From: Apostichopus japonicus
Lineage: Eukaryota; Echinodermata; Holothuroidea; Aspidochirotida; Stichopodidae
Reading direction: 5' to 3'
Assembly (NCBI RefSeq): GCF_037975245.1
Contig: NC_092566.1
Location: forward strand, 1,552,001 to 1,616,000
DNA: 64,000 bases
Part shown: positions 1 to 13,495 of the stretch, piece after piece
Numbering within the stretch: position 1 is the stretch's first letter
Layout: each line of letters begins with the position of its first letter
Program-made: the position numbers and the translations under genes
Notes under the pieces: generated by a model
Databases searched by the model: none
Seen by the model: only the letters and a program-made list of their open reading frames with translations
Told to the model about the DNA's origin: nothing

Positions 1-2664
1 CAGATTTTGCTTTAGCTTCTCCTGCATATATAACTCAACGAACTCTGCACACTGCCTGCACTAAAATTCTAGTAACATTTTTAGAAAATATTCAAATTTT
101 CAAAAATTTTCAAAATATCAAAACCATCCTACAAAAAATAAATCTCATTCTTTTTATGAAGCGTAATGGCAAGCTATATACGTCAAGAAGGGAAGTCAAT
201 GCTTTACAATTGGCTCATGAATATTCAATAGAAAAAGGCTGCGTGCATTACGTCAGCTCATATAGCTATATATAGCACAGCGCAGTAATTCTCAAATATT
301 GTAAGGGACGCCGTTATGGACTGAAACATGTGATGACACTCGCTATCTCTATATACCTTCATGTATGATTATTTTTTATCCTTACCAACCTATATCACAG
401 TAAGACATATACAGATGTAAGGGTATACCCTATACAGGAATGCACTGTTTCTATTAACGAAATTACTCCTGTTTTTTTCCTCCGGATATATCATAAAGAG
501 GGGGCTTTCACACTGGACACCATGCATGATCGGTCATCGATAGCGATGTCGGGTCAGCAAAAGGAGTTCGTCCGAAATTACCCACTTTAAAATTGATCAC
601 TTTTTACAAGTTGTACAAAATGGGGTAATATTTTCGTCAACTCGGGTTTGTGAAAAACATTCAGCTAAATATTTGAACTGAACCTACTTTCTATTCAGGA
701 AAGCGATCATTTTTAAACAATAGTAAAAAAAAATATGAAGAAGAAGAAAAAAAAAGAGGGGGGTGGGATGGACGCGAGCAATGCCATATTGTCCTTTTCG
801 TAAGGAGACAAATTTTATAAGTCTGTTTCTTTCTTTTTTATCATCTTCTATGAATTGTCCAGAAACCACTTTATCATGCATGTCGACCACTGTTTGCTTG
901 TTTGCACAATCCGCTGTTTTAGTATTATTTTCACGAAGGTTGACCAACCAGAGGCTGCATATACATAAATACACAGATGATGACAACGACAATTCCATAT
1001 CGTTGTTAGTTGTTCTATATCATCTTTGGCTTCTGCAATTGATCTTATTTTTTACATCGAATTATGATATATGCACTAATACATATTAGATTCACTCATT
1101 TTACGTCCTTTTATATTATTATTATTATTATAGATATCGTTAGAAATGCCTGAAGAAGGACGGACACTGGGGCAAAACGATACCAACAAAAAATAAGGGC
1201 AAAACGTTGACTAGGGTTATATGCATATGTAATAGTTTGGTGCGTCACCTATACTGACACCTCAGAGCTAAGAAAATGATTTCACCGCGAGGAGATATTT
1301 GATACATTCCTATCTGCGTCCGCGTAATTGAGAAAGGGGCCTCCATTTCTTTCCCTCGTTTTTTATCTTTTTTTTCTCCACATTTCTCTCTTCTCTCTCT
1401 CTTCCCATCTCTCTTTCGTTTCTTCATTCTCTGTGATCTGACGCCCGAACTAAAGAAACCATCACTCTAGCCTATATATATATATCACAAAGACAAACAG
1501 TCAACTATATACATTCTGTATATAGGTCTCGCTTTATTCTTTAATTTCACTTCCCTTTCCCCCCAATTTTATTCTCTTTTATTTTCCATTCTTAGGGGTA
1601 AATTGTCGTTTTTGTATAGTTTTTTAACTAAACTATAATTTGCTTGACTTTTCTTTCTTGTTATTTTTTCTTTCTAATTTATTTGCTGTCTGTTTCTCCC
1701 TTAGGAATAGTTCGTTACCGAGACATACTACTAATGGCATCAATAAATGCTGCCCTTACTTTTTTTTGACACCACGTGTGCCAATGAAAATCTTGTTACT
1801 TTCTCATTAGCTTTCTTTTGTTTTATCCTCCGTTTTTTTTTTGTCTTTTCTTTTCTTTTTTCTGTCTCTCAGTGTTCTCTCTAATATACCACTTATCTTA
1901 CGAATCCCCCCTTCCCTGGTCGTAATGAGGGTTAATATGCGATCCATAGCGACAAATGTTATAAACAAAACAAAGCAAGTTTTTATGGGCAAAATAAGAG
2001 AGTGAGTGAAGATGGGCGACATCCCAGTCACTAATTGCCCATATCTGTCCCAGTGATGACAGCCAGACACAGCAAGCAAGATAACTCTCTGCGTACAACC
2101 AAAATAAGGTTCACCAGTGCGAGACGCAGAGCGTACGATCGGGTGCACCCAGGCGAGAGCTGCCGATTCTCCACTAATCGTTCGCCCATCTGTGCGCGGT
2201 TGGACGCTGAATTGCTTCATTTTTTGACTCTACAAGAGTCACGGGGCTCTCATGACTGCGCTCCCTAAAAGCCCAAGCAGGAACGGGATCCTTCTTGTCG
2301 TCATTTTTTTCTCGGTTTTTAGGGAAACTAAACTGCAGCAGCTTGCATAAATATGAGTAAACTTGTCAACGTCACCAAGAACAATTAACTATAAATAAAG
2401 AATATATCAGTAATGTTACGATTGTACCCTTCCCCTATATCCGTAGCAATGACAGATTCAAGACCTGCTGGGGGACACACACAAAAAAAAGAAGGAAAAA
2501 AAGAAAGGAGAGGACAAAAAATTAAAGAGAGAAAAATATGAAACGCTGAATCGTGTTAGCAATATGATATGGGGCATAATAAGGCGCTCATTAATCCCAT
2601 GGGTGGTATAAGTTACACATGAAAACATAGTTACAACCATGAATAAGACAACGGCACATGTTTC

Positions 2665-2666
<2 letters not shown>
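1..2666. other. Non-coding, AT-rich, no gene recognised
   Basis: The open frames here are short, composed of simple sequence or runs, and match no family I recognise. There is an (ATT)n run near 1110, pyrimidine-rich tracts at 1330-1430 and 1820-1880, and a block of more even base composition at 2030-2270 that may be an old element of unknown type. Confidence 0.6.

Positions 2667-2752
<86 letters not shown>
2667..2752. repeat. (TA)n microsatellite
   Basis: A nearly pure TA dinucleotide array with a single CA interruption. It gives spurious Tyr-Ile open frames on both strands. Confidence 0.95.
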
Positions 2753-2756
<4 letters not shown>

Positions 2757-5700
2757 TACAACTGCGCAAATAGATCGCGAGCGTGAGCAACGCGGGCTGA
2801 CGGTCAACAAATTATGAAATATTGCTGAAAGACGAAGAAGAACGAGGGGCCGAGCTTTGAGGTAAATAACTCGAAAATGACATTCAAATTGGAATGACAT
2901 ATTTTTCTCTGCTCTATCTTGTTTTTGTTGCGGAGGGGGGGGGGCTTCAAAATATTTAAGAGAACACGAATAAATGAAACATTTCATCGCCGGATTTGCG
3001 ACGACGTTGTGAATATTCTGTGTTCGTGCTGCGAGCCCACGAGCGAGTAGGGAGATGTTTGGGATTAGTGCTCAGTGGGTTGTAGCTATGTAACACCTGT
3101 CACCGTGGAAATTGATAGGACAAAATTAAGAACAGCCGTGACAAAATTGTTTTTAATGAAAGTTCATGACAGATTTAATTCCTAAACTTGGAGAAAGATA
3201 TTAAAGAGCTTTGTTCGACGCTAAATATACATAGAATTAAGGTATAGAATCTTGATATGATATTTATATACGGTTATTACCGTATGTATATGTAGGCATA
3301 TGTATTTACTCAGTATATAGAATAATAGTAAAAAAAGTTTCAGTATATGATGAAACAGAAAAAAAAAACCGAGGTTGTGAGATTGATAGCAGAGTGCGGT
3401 ATAGCCTATTGGCTTAAATAACGTATAATTGGCCAACCGGAATGGTGGAATGATAAAACGACATTATAATTTGAGGATGATTTAATAACGTCAGTTGGAG
3501 TTGATTTGAGAACAAATTTACATTCGGGAATTAAAGAAATCGCAGGGGGAAGGGGTCAAAGAAACCCTTCTTTTTGTGACGTAATGACAAATATCCAGGA
3601 AACTGGAAAATATGAATAATTTTTGTTTTCTTTCATATCGCAGGAAGCCTTTCGATTCTGGAAACTTTCGTCGCCTAGACTATCCTTCACGGTGTTTATG
3701 ATGTTAATCGTACGAGGTGAGAAAATCAGGACTTAAAAAGAATATGACCTTTCCTTCACTGTTTGACATGGAACTTGACTACTGAACTGCAGTGGTATAG
3801 ATTTATTGCACTATGGCGACAAATTAACGAAAAAAATCAATTCAAAAATCTGCTTCAATGATTAATGACAAAATGGCAACATTGTTAATTACGGAAATGG
3901 TGAGGTCATATAGTACAAATCTAAGGATCGGACAAAATATTACCTTTCATATTTTAAAGATTGGTTTCCTTTATTATCAATATTGCACTCGAAATAGTCC
4001 ATGTGACGATTCTTGTTAACGCCGCAGAAGTGCTTTTCACAAGTGTAGAAACAGCAATTCACATGGATGTTGCAACATGTAGTATAGTTGCATGCACCCT
4101 GGTATAGATATACAGGTAGATACAAGCGGCGGGATGCAGAAAAAAAACCCGGACATGACGTTATATGTCGTCGTGATCCTGGGTCACCGTGATCCACCGA
4201 GCTTTCACAATTGTTACTTTGATCGCGAGGCTGCGGATCTGATCTCCCCTGAAAGAAGGTTTAAGATCTCGGGATCAGATCCCGCAGAGTGTTAGAGCTT
4301 TGGCATTAGGAACTGTTGCTCTCGAGTGGTGAATCTGTTCCGGGTCAAATCCACAGGTCGAAAGATAGATGTCACGTGACAGCACTTTTAGGTTTGACAT
4401 TCAGGCAACCGTTCAGACATTCTTATACTTTTCGGTCACATTCAATAATCTCTCACATCATATTCATCATCTTTTTAATTTAAGTCAGGATTTCAGGATT
4501 CCAGAATATTGCATGGAAACAGCAAAATCGATTAAACTGGTCAGGGATAGATGGACTTTCGAAAGAAGACAAACTTTAGAGCTAAGAAGATAAAAACTAT
4601 GTGACGTAATTGTCTAAATATAACAAGATGCCATCTGTCTTGAATATAGACACACTGGCTATACAGAACACGTTCATTATTCATGACCATAGCAGTCAAC
4701 CATGTATATGAGAACCAGTCCAACCTCCTATAAATACAAAATGACTATCCAGCCTTCAATCTCCCATCACAGACGGACAGAGGGGAGGGGTCCCCTTCCC
4801 CACCTTGAATGGTGGGGATGGGTCCCCTTGCCCACCTTGTATGGTCAACCTCAACGATTGATCCCCCACCGACCGACAAAAAAAATGACAAACAATATGA
4901 AGTATTTCATCCTTTGAATCAGCAGCTCAACTCCAATCAGATAGAGGGTGTTTATCATCAAGGATTATGTAACATCGGACGAAATAAAACTATATTTTGC
5001 AAGACATTTCTTCCGTTTTGTTTGTACCTCTCCTTTTCCCTTCGTATAAGCATATTGGTCTGAGACTAAGACCTTTATACAACGATTAAAAAAAAGAGGG
5101 AGTGGTGGGGGGGGGGGGGTTCATTCTCCTCCTTCCCTATCTTTGAATCCTTAGAGGTCCATGAAATCACCAATGATACTTTATAATACTTTTCTTACGT
5201 TTTTTTTTTTTTTTTAAATTTCACCTTACCTATATACCCTCAGGTAATCTTTGTTATGACAAAATATTTGCTGATGCCAAATGCGAATTTTAATCCTCTT
5301 TTTGTGACATCATGATATCACTCCGACCCATTCCCATACTTTCCATGAAGATACTGTCAGTCAAGTTAATTTTAAAGAATATCTGCTTTAACTAAAATGT
5401 TCATATCCAAACCAACTATCACCGATAAATGAAAATAAGAGCAAAAGTTAATTTAATTTTTCTGCCCCCGAGATTTGATAAAGAAATTTAAAACGTCAAC
5501 AGTTATCAAACTATTTTCTTTATTATATTTTCGCCAAAGCGTATCATATTTCTCAACAGAAGAAAAACAAAAATGCCTTTTGGACAATGCCCATCATTTC
5601 GGACAGAGAAAAATCCAATTTCATAAATCCGGATTAATTTACGAACTAATAGTTTTGACCATTTCGAAGAATTTATGTTTTCCTTCGTACAATATGTTCG

Positions 5701-8700
5701 GCTATAGTTTCTTTGATTTGTTTCTGCATCTGCATATTGCCGAACAACTTTTATACAGTTACACATTTCATATACAGTATCAGTATAGCGATATAGGTCG
5801 GTCCGTGGGGTCTTAGACCGTACGGACAAAGGGGTATGGATTGCGGCCGTGTCAATTAATTTTTTTCTTCTTCTTCAAAACCATTCACACGAGATTAATT
5901 ATGTTATATATATATATGAGTTTGCTTTACACTTTACTTTCGTGAGGAGTTTTCTTTCTAACTTTATTTTTTTACTCTCATCGTTGTAACCGAAGGGCAT
6001 ATCGCAAAGAAATAAAAACGGTCTAATTTTGTGTCATTTACATGGCTAAGTGGTGCCTGAAATGCGTTAAGATTATTTCAAGATGGGTAACTAGCATGCT
6101 AATATTGCCTCGTCAATCCCAGTGTTAAGACCACTAGGGACATCAAAATGTACGTAGATGGAGCAACATCAGCCCCCGATGTCCGAAGGCGCTGGCCGAG
6201 AGTCACGGTAACAATTAACGTCGACGGCCGGAGAGGCAATATTGTCTAACTCTATATGGACAATAAAAGGATACAAATATAGTTTACCTGTGAGGCTAAG
6301 CTCACTTCATTACATGCATGCTTCCGTTCCTTGTAAATTTACTCTCTATATTTACTTTTTTTTTCTTTCGGCGGGAAAAAAATATTGGACCAGATGTTGT
6401 AGTCATTCTGTACCATCACTATGGAAACACGATATCCTCGAACGTAATGTCACGACTTTTACACTGTCATTAAGCTTACGTCGAAGAAAAACTATACTTT
6501 CCAAAAACCGATCCCTATTATTTATACTTCCAAAAGAAAGAAAAAAAGAGAGAATAAAAAAAGAGAGGAATTGCTCAAGGCAGAACATAACATCTTTAGG
6601 GAATTCTTCCAAGTAAAAGAAAAATAAATTCTTGACAAATATTATGTCCAACTCTATATGGACGAACATAATCAATATCCATTTTAGTGTTCGCATAAAT
6701 AAACGATCGCGGAAAAGAGAAGAAGAGTTGCCCACAGGTAAAAATAGACACGATGGTTTGTCGTGCCACACGGCTATTCGTTAGCAGCATTGGCTTGACA
6801 GCAGGATTTTGTGTCGAGTTGTAAGTAAAGTTTTTCTTTTCACCGTTATCAAACTGAGCTGAATTGCCGCGAGCCAAATGGGGTGAGTGTGGCAGGCACG
6901 CGCCGTCTTTTTTATCCATCCCGCGGTTCAAAATGTGGTGGTGACACTACCTCCTATATATATATATATCTAGATATACATATATACAACACTGAACCAC
7001 TGATACAAGATACCACGAAAATGGAATGGAGGGAATACTTTTCCCAAGAAACGTTCTTACTTTGGATAGACGAAAATATGTTCTTCATCTCAAGGTCATT
7101 TTAGCAGCAAAAAGGTTTTACGTTCTTTAGGAGCTACAAAAAATATGTATTTTATTTTAATAGTTAATACTTACTTGATGGAGCTGAAATGGCGAGGGGG
7201 GAGGGAGGAGTGAACGAACTGTGCACGTGGACAAAGTAAATGCAAACTTTTACCAACTAACCTTTATGGTTAGGTGAGGTATCAGTTCAACCAACGCTGA
7301 CATGCGATTCCTTGTGAGCGAGAATGAAGAGAACAGATTGCCTCTATTAACTTGCCGATTTTATTCACTTTTTTATTCTTGTGTTGGAACTTTTAATCAT
7401 ACGCCAATGTTTTCGTTCTTATATATTTTAAATTTCATTTTTTTTTATATTCTTTTTCTGTTTGTATTAGAGTGTGTGTGTGTGTGTATGTGTTTCATGA
7501 TCTGCTTTTGAACTGCCGCGGTGATGGTTTCTGTGTCGGCCGATTTGAAGCTTGTTTTAAGAGACGCATTCGTCTTCTGTATAATCACGCATGCTCAGTA
7601 GTCACGTCACGTGGCTATATTCAAAAACTCGTAATACCAACCACATTTTGTGTTGGAAGAAAAAATATAAAAATTCGTTCTAGACAAATTTTCATTTTAA
7701 CGAGGAGCATCCGGTTGAATCAAGACTCACAGGCTGCAGGGTTTTAAATAATTCAAAGTAAACGTTTTGATCAATTTATTTTAATTAATAAGTCTGTAGC
7801 AATACTTTAATTTCAAGATTATATTTCTCGGTGATTTCTGTCCTATAACCGAATTGATCTGGAGCGTTCCTTTTATTATAGTAGCTTGTTTTTTTTTAAT
7901 ATGTGGTAACCATGATCCACTCCTGCCCCCCCCCCCTCTCACCTCTCCCTCCGATGCAGTCAAGGGGAGTGTATACTCCTAACTCTATGTACACCACTTA
8001 TGACATAAGAACTCCGCCTAGACTTTTATATGCAATACATGAGACCATTGTCCTCTGTATATATGCAGTTGTATTTAATTAACAGTTGTTATGTTAATTA
8101 AAGGGCTTTCTTGATTGTTTTACTTTCCAACATTTTCTGGTGGCTTCAAAAATCTCAGGGTCACATCCACTCTTGTTTTTTTGTTTGTTTTTTAACCTTT
8201 GACCCATCCCTAAAATATTGTAGATTCTTGGATAGAGTCGCCAAACATATTATTGTACAAATAAAGAACAATGAAAAACAGAAACAGGACTGCGGTGAAA
8301 AGTTGGTTTTCATGTGTTACAATCGACAATTACAACTAAATGTGAACAAAAAAGAGATCGTTTGATAAATTCTCTGACATTTTCGTCACCTTATGTGGGT
8401 TACAAATATTGATGTTCTGTGCAACCACGGTAGCCTGTTCAGTGATTAATTGGCACACATATCGGTGTAATAAACGATGTTTTCTGAAATTAGGACATTG
8501 TGAAAAACCGCTTCATCTCCCCGCTTCGATATTATATTAAAAACATATGTTAAAGTGATAACTTCTCTCTTCGCTTCCTTATTATTATTATTATTATTTT
8601 TTCGGTTCTCGAAAATTTATAATACCATTCTTTGTTACACTGCATGCTGAGTCTATATGGGAGTTGATATTGATATGAGCCAACTGAACTGAAGCGAATC

Positions 8701-8774
8701 TGATGAAGCTACAACCCGTTCCATCATTCCATTGCTATATAAGCCTTCACTATATATATATATGTACGTGTGTC

Positions 8775-8807
<33 letters not shown>

Positions 8808-8949
8808 ATGCTCTTATTGAGAGCGGATTTGGTCACAAATAGCATACAAATTATAGTACATTATTAATATCCAAACTTGTTACAAAGGGCATTGAACTTC
8901 ACTTATATATCTATATAACAGCGATGTGAACTCAATTTGAAGATGTTAT
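2753..8949. other. Non-coding, no gene recognised
   Basis: Contains an imperfect 31-bp direct repeat at 4789-4850 (GGTCCCCTT-x-CCCACCTTG...ATGGT), a hairpin around GCGGATCTGATC / GATCAGATCCCGC (4231-4285), homopurine and poly-G tracts (5102-5120, 7196-7206), a (TG)n run at 7472-7490, an (ATT)n run at 8580 and a (TG)n run at 8765-8808. No exon with credible splice sites was found. Confidence 0.55.
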
Positions 8950-8968
8950 TCATATACATATATATATA

Positions 8969-9014
<46 letters not shown>

Positions 9015-9064
9015 TAGATAGATAGATATATATATATATATATATATAGATAGATATATATATA

Positions 9065-9155
<91 letters not shown>
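8950..9155. repeat. Compound (TA)n/(GATA)n microsatellite
   Basis: About 200 bp of TA repeats interrupted by TG and GATA blocks near 8970 and 9011-9055. One of the longest simple arrays in the window. Confidence 0.95.
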
Positions 9156-9159
<4 letters not shown>

Positions 9160-10794
9160 CTTTGTTCTTCTTTCCTTTTACGGTAATAACTTAAACTAAA
9201 TTTTACTTGGTACTCTTTAAAAATGTTTTTAATCCTGAATAGCTTAATTAAATATCAATAATTGTTTAGTTACAAAATAAAGGGGATGGTACAGGAGGGG
9301 AGGGGGTTCTTGCTCAACATTGATCGTGTGCTAACACATTGTGTATTTACCATATATGGTGTCACTTATAGCATTTTGCTGTTGTTTTCTTGTTTGCATT
9401 ACATAGGTATCATTTAATCTTTCACGTTTTGTAAATACTGGCAATGGTTAAAAGAAATCATGTTGTAGTTGAAAGCAAATCCAAGAAAATTAATCGGGCT
9501 GTGTGAACACTGTATGGAGGTGAGAGGGGGATGGGGGGAGGGGGTACGTTTGATTACCAATAGTTTAATAAAAGTATTTCTATGGGTGCTTATTGTTATC
9601 GACTCGATATAATAGTCTACTTATATAGACTCGTTCAGCCCTATAGCTGTTATATTTATTAGTATTAATATTTAGTAAGTCCACGTCAATTTCTTTTCCC
9701 AACACGTCCATATTTTAGTGAAACAATTAGACTCTCTCTTTCTTTCTCTCTCTTCATCTCTCTCTCTCTCGACTTAAGAGAGAAAAATATCAGAAGACAG
9801 AAGACTTGTAAACTGCCAAGACCAAAGAAAACCGACACGATTCACAATCTTATTTAATCACAAATCGAATTTTATAAATTGAGGTCGCTCTTGCAGAATG
9901 AAGACAAAAAAACAACAGATTCCTCAACTTGTTCACTAGACCTTTCGACACCGCGTGTGGCATTCTATCTTGCTGGAAGCTTTGACAACATCATGTTTTT
10001 TTTCTTTGTATTAAAGATGTAAAGACCTAAAGTTTGTATGAAGACTGAATTTGCACGAAAAACTATCTCACGGGCTAATTATTTGAGTAGGCGTAGCTGA
10101 AATATAAAGTTTCTAAATGGTAACATTATAAACCACCTATCCCATTTACCTTTGATAAATTATTCGATACTATCCGATTTTTTCAGATGTTATCCGATTT
10201 TTATCCGATAAAAACCCATGGTATTCGATATTGAAATCCAATTTCAATGTACTTCAATGGCCTCACTACGGTAAATTATCAGACAAAAATAATGAAGTGA
10301 ATATTGTAATTGTATATACTATTGTGCGTGTGACGTAGGCGTTTAGGGATAACGCAACTTCCCTATACAAATCATGTCTGTTTTAAATTCATTTTCCTTC
10401 GTTTGAGTTTCTCTCATTAGGTATCTTTATTAATTAACCTTTGGTTTATTTTTTGAGAATTCCCATCCACAAGTTTTTCGTCAAACTTTTTGGAATGTTC
10501 ACGATCTTTTGTACTATAAATATTAATGTTCTCTATAGGTTATTGTGCTTTTGTTTGTCTTTAACTCTAAGCATTAGTCTTTTATTTTCTTCCTTGTACA
10601 TAGTTATGCAAAGTTTATGTATAGATACTCTTGCACTACTTGGTAAAAATTACTTGTACAATATTTCACTGGTCAAATTGGTATGAAACAGTTTAGTGCG
10701 TATATAAAACTGTATCGGTCAAAATAAATGAAAAAATGTAAAAGTGGGTGCGCTGTTTTGAATTAACAGGGACCAATCGACCAAAATACATCCG
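9156..10794. other. Non-coding, no gene recognised
   Basis: AT-rich sequence with a CT-rich run at 9730-9772 and a G-rich run at 9520-9545. Short repeats of TATCCGAT occur at 10165-10215. No coding support. Confidence 0.5.
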
Positions 10795-10801
10795 CACCCC
10801 G

Positions 10802-11646
10802 TATGGAAAGCCGTTTTAACATTTAATAAGGAATTTCAGATATCTCGAAATAATTTCAGATATCTCAAATTAAATTACAGATATCTCCAATTTATTTAAG
10901 ATATCTACAAATAATTGCAGATATCTTAAAATCAATTTCAGATATCTCGAAATACCAGGGAATTTCAGATATCTGAAATTCAATTCGAGATATCTCGAAT
11001 TCAATTTCAGATATCTCGAATTCAATTTCAGATATCTCGAATTCAATTTCAGATATCTGAAATAGAATTTCAGATATCTCGAATTCAATTTCAGATATCT
11101 CGAATTCAATTTCAGATATCTGAAATAAAATTTCAGATATCTCGAATTCATTTTCAGATATCTCGAATTCAATTTCAGATATCTCGAATTCAATTTCAGA
11201 TATCTGAAATAGAATTTTAGATATCTCGAATTCAATTTCAGATATCTCGAATTCAATTTCAGATATCTCGAATTAGAATTGCAGATATCTTGAATTCAAT
11301 TTCAGATATCTCGAATTCAATTTCAGATATCTCGAATTAAATTTAAGATATCTGAAATAGAATTTAAGATATCTCGAATTCAATTTCGGATATCTCGAAT
11401 TCAATTTCAGATACCTCGAATTGAATTTCAGATATCTGAATTAGAATTTCAGATATCTCGAAATCTATTTTAGATATCTCGAATTCAGTTTCAGATATCT
11501 CGAATTGAATTTCAGATATCTGAATTAGAATTTCAGATATCTCGAAATCTATTTAAGATATCTCGAATTCAATTTCAGATATCTGAAATAAGAAACAATT
11601 TCAGATATCTAAAATTCCCGATTAAATGTTAAAATGGCTTTCCATA
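10802..11646. mobile_element. TIR element 1 with a 22-bp minisatellite core
   Basis: The element is 845 bp. Its ends are inverted repeats: TATGGAAAGCCGTTTTAACA on the left and, reverse-complemented, TATGGAAAGCCATTTTAACA on the right, with the similarity continuing through ATTTAAT and GGAATTT. It is flanked by a perfect 7-bp direct repeat CACCCCG (10795-10801 and 11647-11653), which looks like a target site duplication. The interior is about 30 copies of a 22-bp unit with AGATATCT and often GAATTC; some units contain the palindrome TTCAGATATCTGAA. It has no transposase, so it is non-autonomous. The superfamily is not identified. The minus-strand open frame across it is an artefact of the repeat. 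Confidence 0.8.
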
Positions 11647-11666
11647 CACCCCGTATGTTATGCCTT

Positions 11667-12254
11667 TACGGTGGGCCATCAGTCTCAAATCGTGAGGAAT
11701 CGACAAATACCAATTTCCTTCGACTTATACCAATTTCCTTCGACTTATATCAGTTTATAGCAGCTTAAATTGACACATCACAAATTAAACTGGTAGATGT
11801 CGATTTAAATTGACATATACCGATTTATTTTACATATCATCGATTTAAATTAGTATATGTCGATTTAAGTCTATGATATGTCGAATTAAACTGGTATAAA
11901 TCGAATTAAATTGGTATGTGTTGATTTAAAATGACATACAGATTTAATTTGACATATCATCGATTTTAAACTTTTAGATGTCGATTAAAATTGACATATA
12001 CCGATTTGTTTTACGTATCATCGATATAAATTGCTATATATGTCAATTTAAATCGATGATATGTAGTATTAAACTGGTATACGTCCATTTAAATCAACAT
12101 CTACTAGTTTTAAATCAATGATATGGCAATTTAAGTTGGTAGAAGTCAATTTAAGCTGCTAGAAACTGGTACAAAAGTCGAAGGAAATTGGTAGATGTCG
12201 ATTTAAATCGGTATATGTCGATTCCCCACGATTTGAGACTGATGGCCCGCCATA
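11667..12254. mobile_element. TIR element 2 with a dyad minisatellite core
   Basis: The element is 588 bp. Its ends are inverted: TACGGTGGGCCATCAGTCTC on the left and TATGGCGGGCCATCAGTCTC (reverse complement) on the right, continuing into AAATCGTG and GGAATCGAC. The flanks ATGCCTT (11660-11666) and ATGCCGT (12255-12261) match 6/7, suggesting a decayed 7-bp target duplication. The core is made of diverged units of about 20 bp such as GGTATATGTCGATTTAAAT that alternate in orientation. No coding capacity. The end pattern TAYGG...GCC resembles that of the neighbouring element. Confidence 0.72.
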
Positions 12255-12261
12255 ATGCCGT

Positions 12262-13279
12262 ACCCTGACAGCACCTAATAAGTTGATTACAGTCTTAAAA
12301 TTAACGTGTCATCTATGACTGATCATTTTCCATTACAAATAACGTGTTTATGTTTCCCTCCTCTCTGGGGAGACTTTGTGGTTAGTTCATGTGGAACTCA
12401 TAAGGAAATGAGGTTCCTAAACAGTATGAAAATATAAACAATGGGTCAATAAAATGACATCATCTCATCAGCATCAAAGAAAACTTAACAAAACCAGGTT
12501 AGAACAGGCATTGACCTCCTTTCTTAAAATTAAGCAAAATAAACTTGAAAGTATAAAACTTATAAACTTTTTATTTCTTTCAGTATATGATCAAAAAATA
12601 ACTGACTAGGTTTACAGTTTATCAGTATTTAGACCCAAATTTGAGCAGGTTCAAAATTGCTGAAAGTTTCCAAAAAGTCCTCTCTTTATGGGCTTTTGGC
12701 GGTTGAATCTTTTCAAATTCATCAGAGATCATTAACCGGAGGAGTGTTGAATTAGAGAAGTGAACAGAGTAAACTTAATTTGAATTTGGCAGTAAAAAGC
12801 TTGTGGAAGCGTTATCATGAGTAACCACTATTTGATCTCATCCCTTAATTCGGAGACAATATTGATGAATCGATATATCGAAATCTATTTATCGAGATGG
12901 ATATATTGAGATCAATATCTCGAAGGAGAAAAAAAAAATACTTACATAAGTACTTGACTTAAATAAATTATGCCGAGTAGAAAAGCTAACACAGTTGTGA
13001 ACTTTCTTGTTCTAATAGTAAGGGGACGGGGATGGGGTATGGGGGAGGGCGTGGGGGTACAAATGCCGATGAAGCCTCCCCTCATACCTCTCCCTCTGGT
13101 ACCGTCAGTAACCACATGCCCGTAGACACCAATTCATTCCTCCTCTCTCCTCCTTTGTCTTTGATTTTGCGGAGGCCTTTTATTATAACAATTCGTGCAT
13201 TATAAATGTAAAGCATTACTGTATGCAACTCAATGGGTATACTCGACAACCAGGCTTGTACTGTGGGTACCGGGTGTCC
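12262..13279. other. Non-coding, no gene recognised
   Basis: AT-rich sequence with a short inverted TCGATATATCGA-type stretch at 12868-12925 and a G-rich run at 13020-13060. No exon recognised. Confidence 0.5.
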
Positions 13280-13495
13280 CGGGTACGAGTCTGATTACGA
13301 AGGCCCGAGTACGAGTCTGTGAGTACGAAGGCCCGGTACGAGTCTGAGTACGAAGCCCCGAGAACGAGTCTGAGTACGAACGCACGATTACGAGTCTGAG
13401 AACGAAGGCTCGAGAATGAGTCTGAGTACGAAGGCCCGAGAACGAGTCTGATTACGAAGGCCCGGGTGCGAGTCTGAGTACGAAGGCCCAGTGTT
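13280..13495. repeat. Minisatellite, about 26-bp unit
   Basis: About eight tandem copies of a unit close to CGAGTCTGAGTACGAAGGCC with variable spacers. Its base composition is clearly richer in G and C than the surroundings. The open minus-strand frame across it (Arg/Ser/Thr-rich) is explained by the repeat. Confidence 0.9.

Noticed and set aside
8950-9155. Possible centromeric or regulatory role of the TA arrays
   Set aside because: Simple dinucleotide expansion explains them; nothing in the sequence supports a specific function.
10870-11256. Open minus-strand frame with repeated NSRYLKL
   Set aside because: It is a translation of the 22-bp minisatellite core, not a leucine-rich repeat gene.
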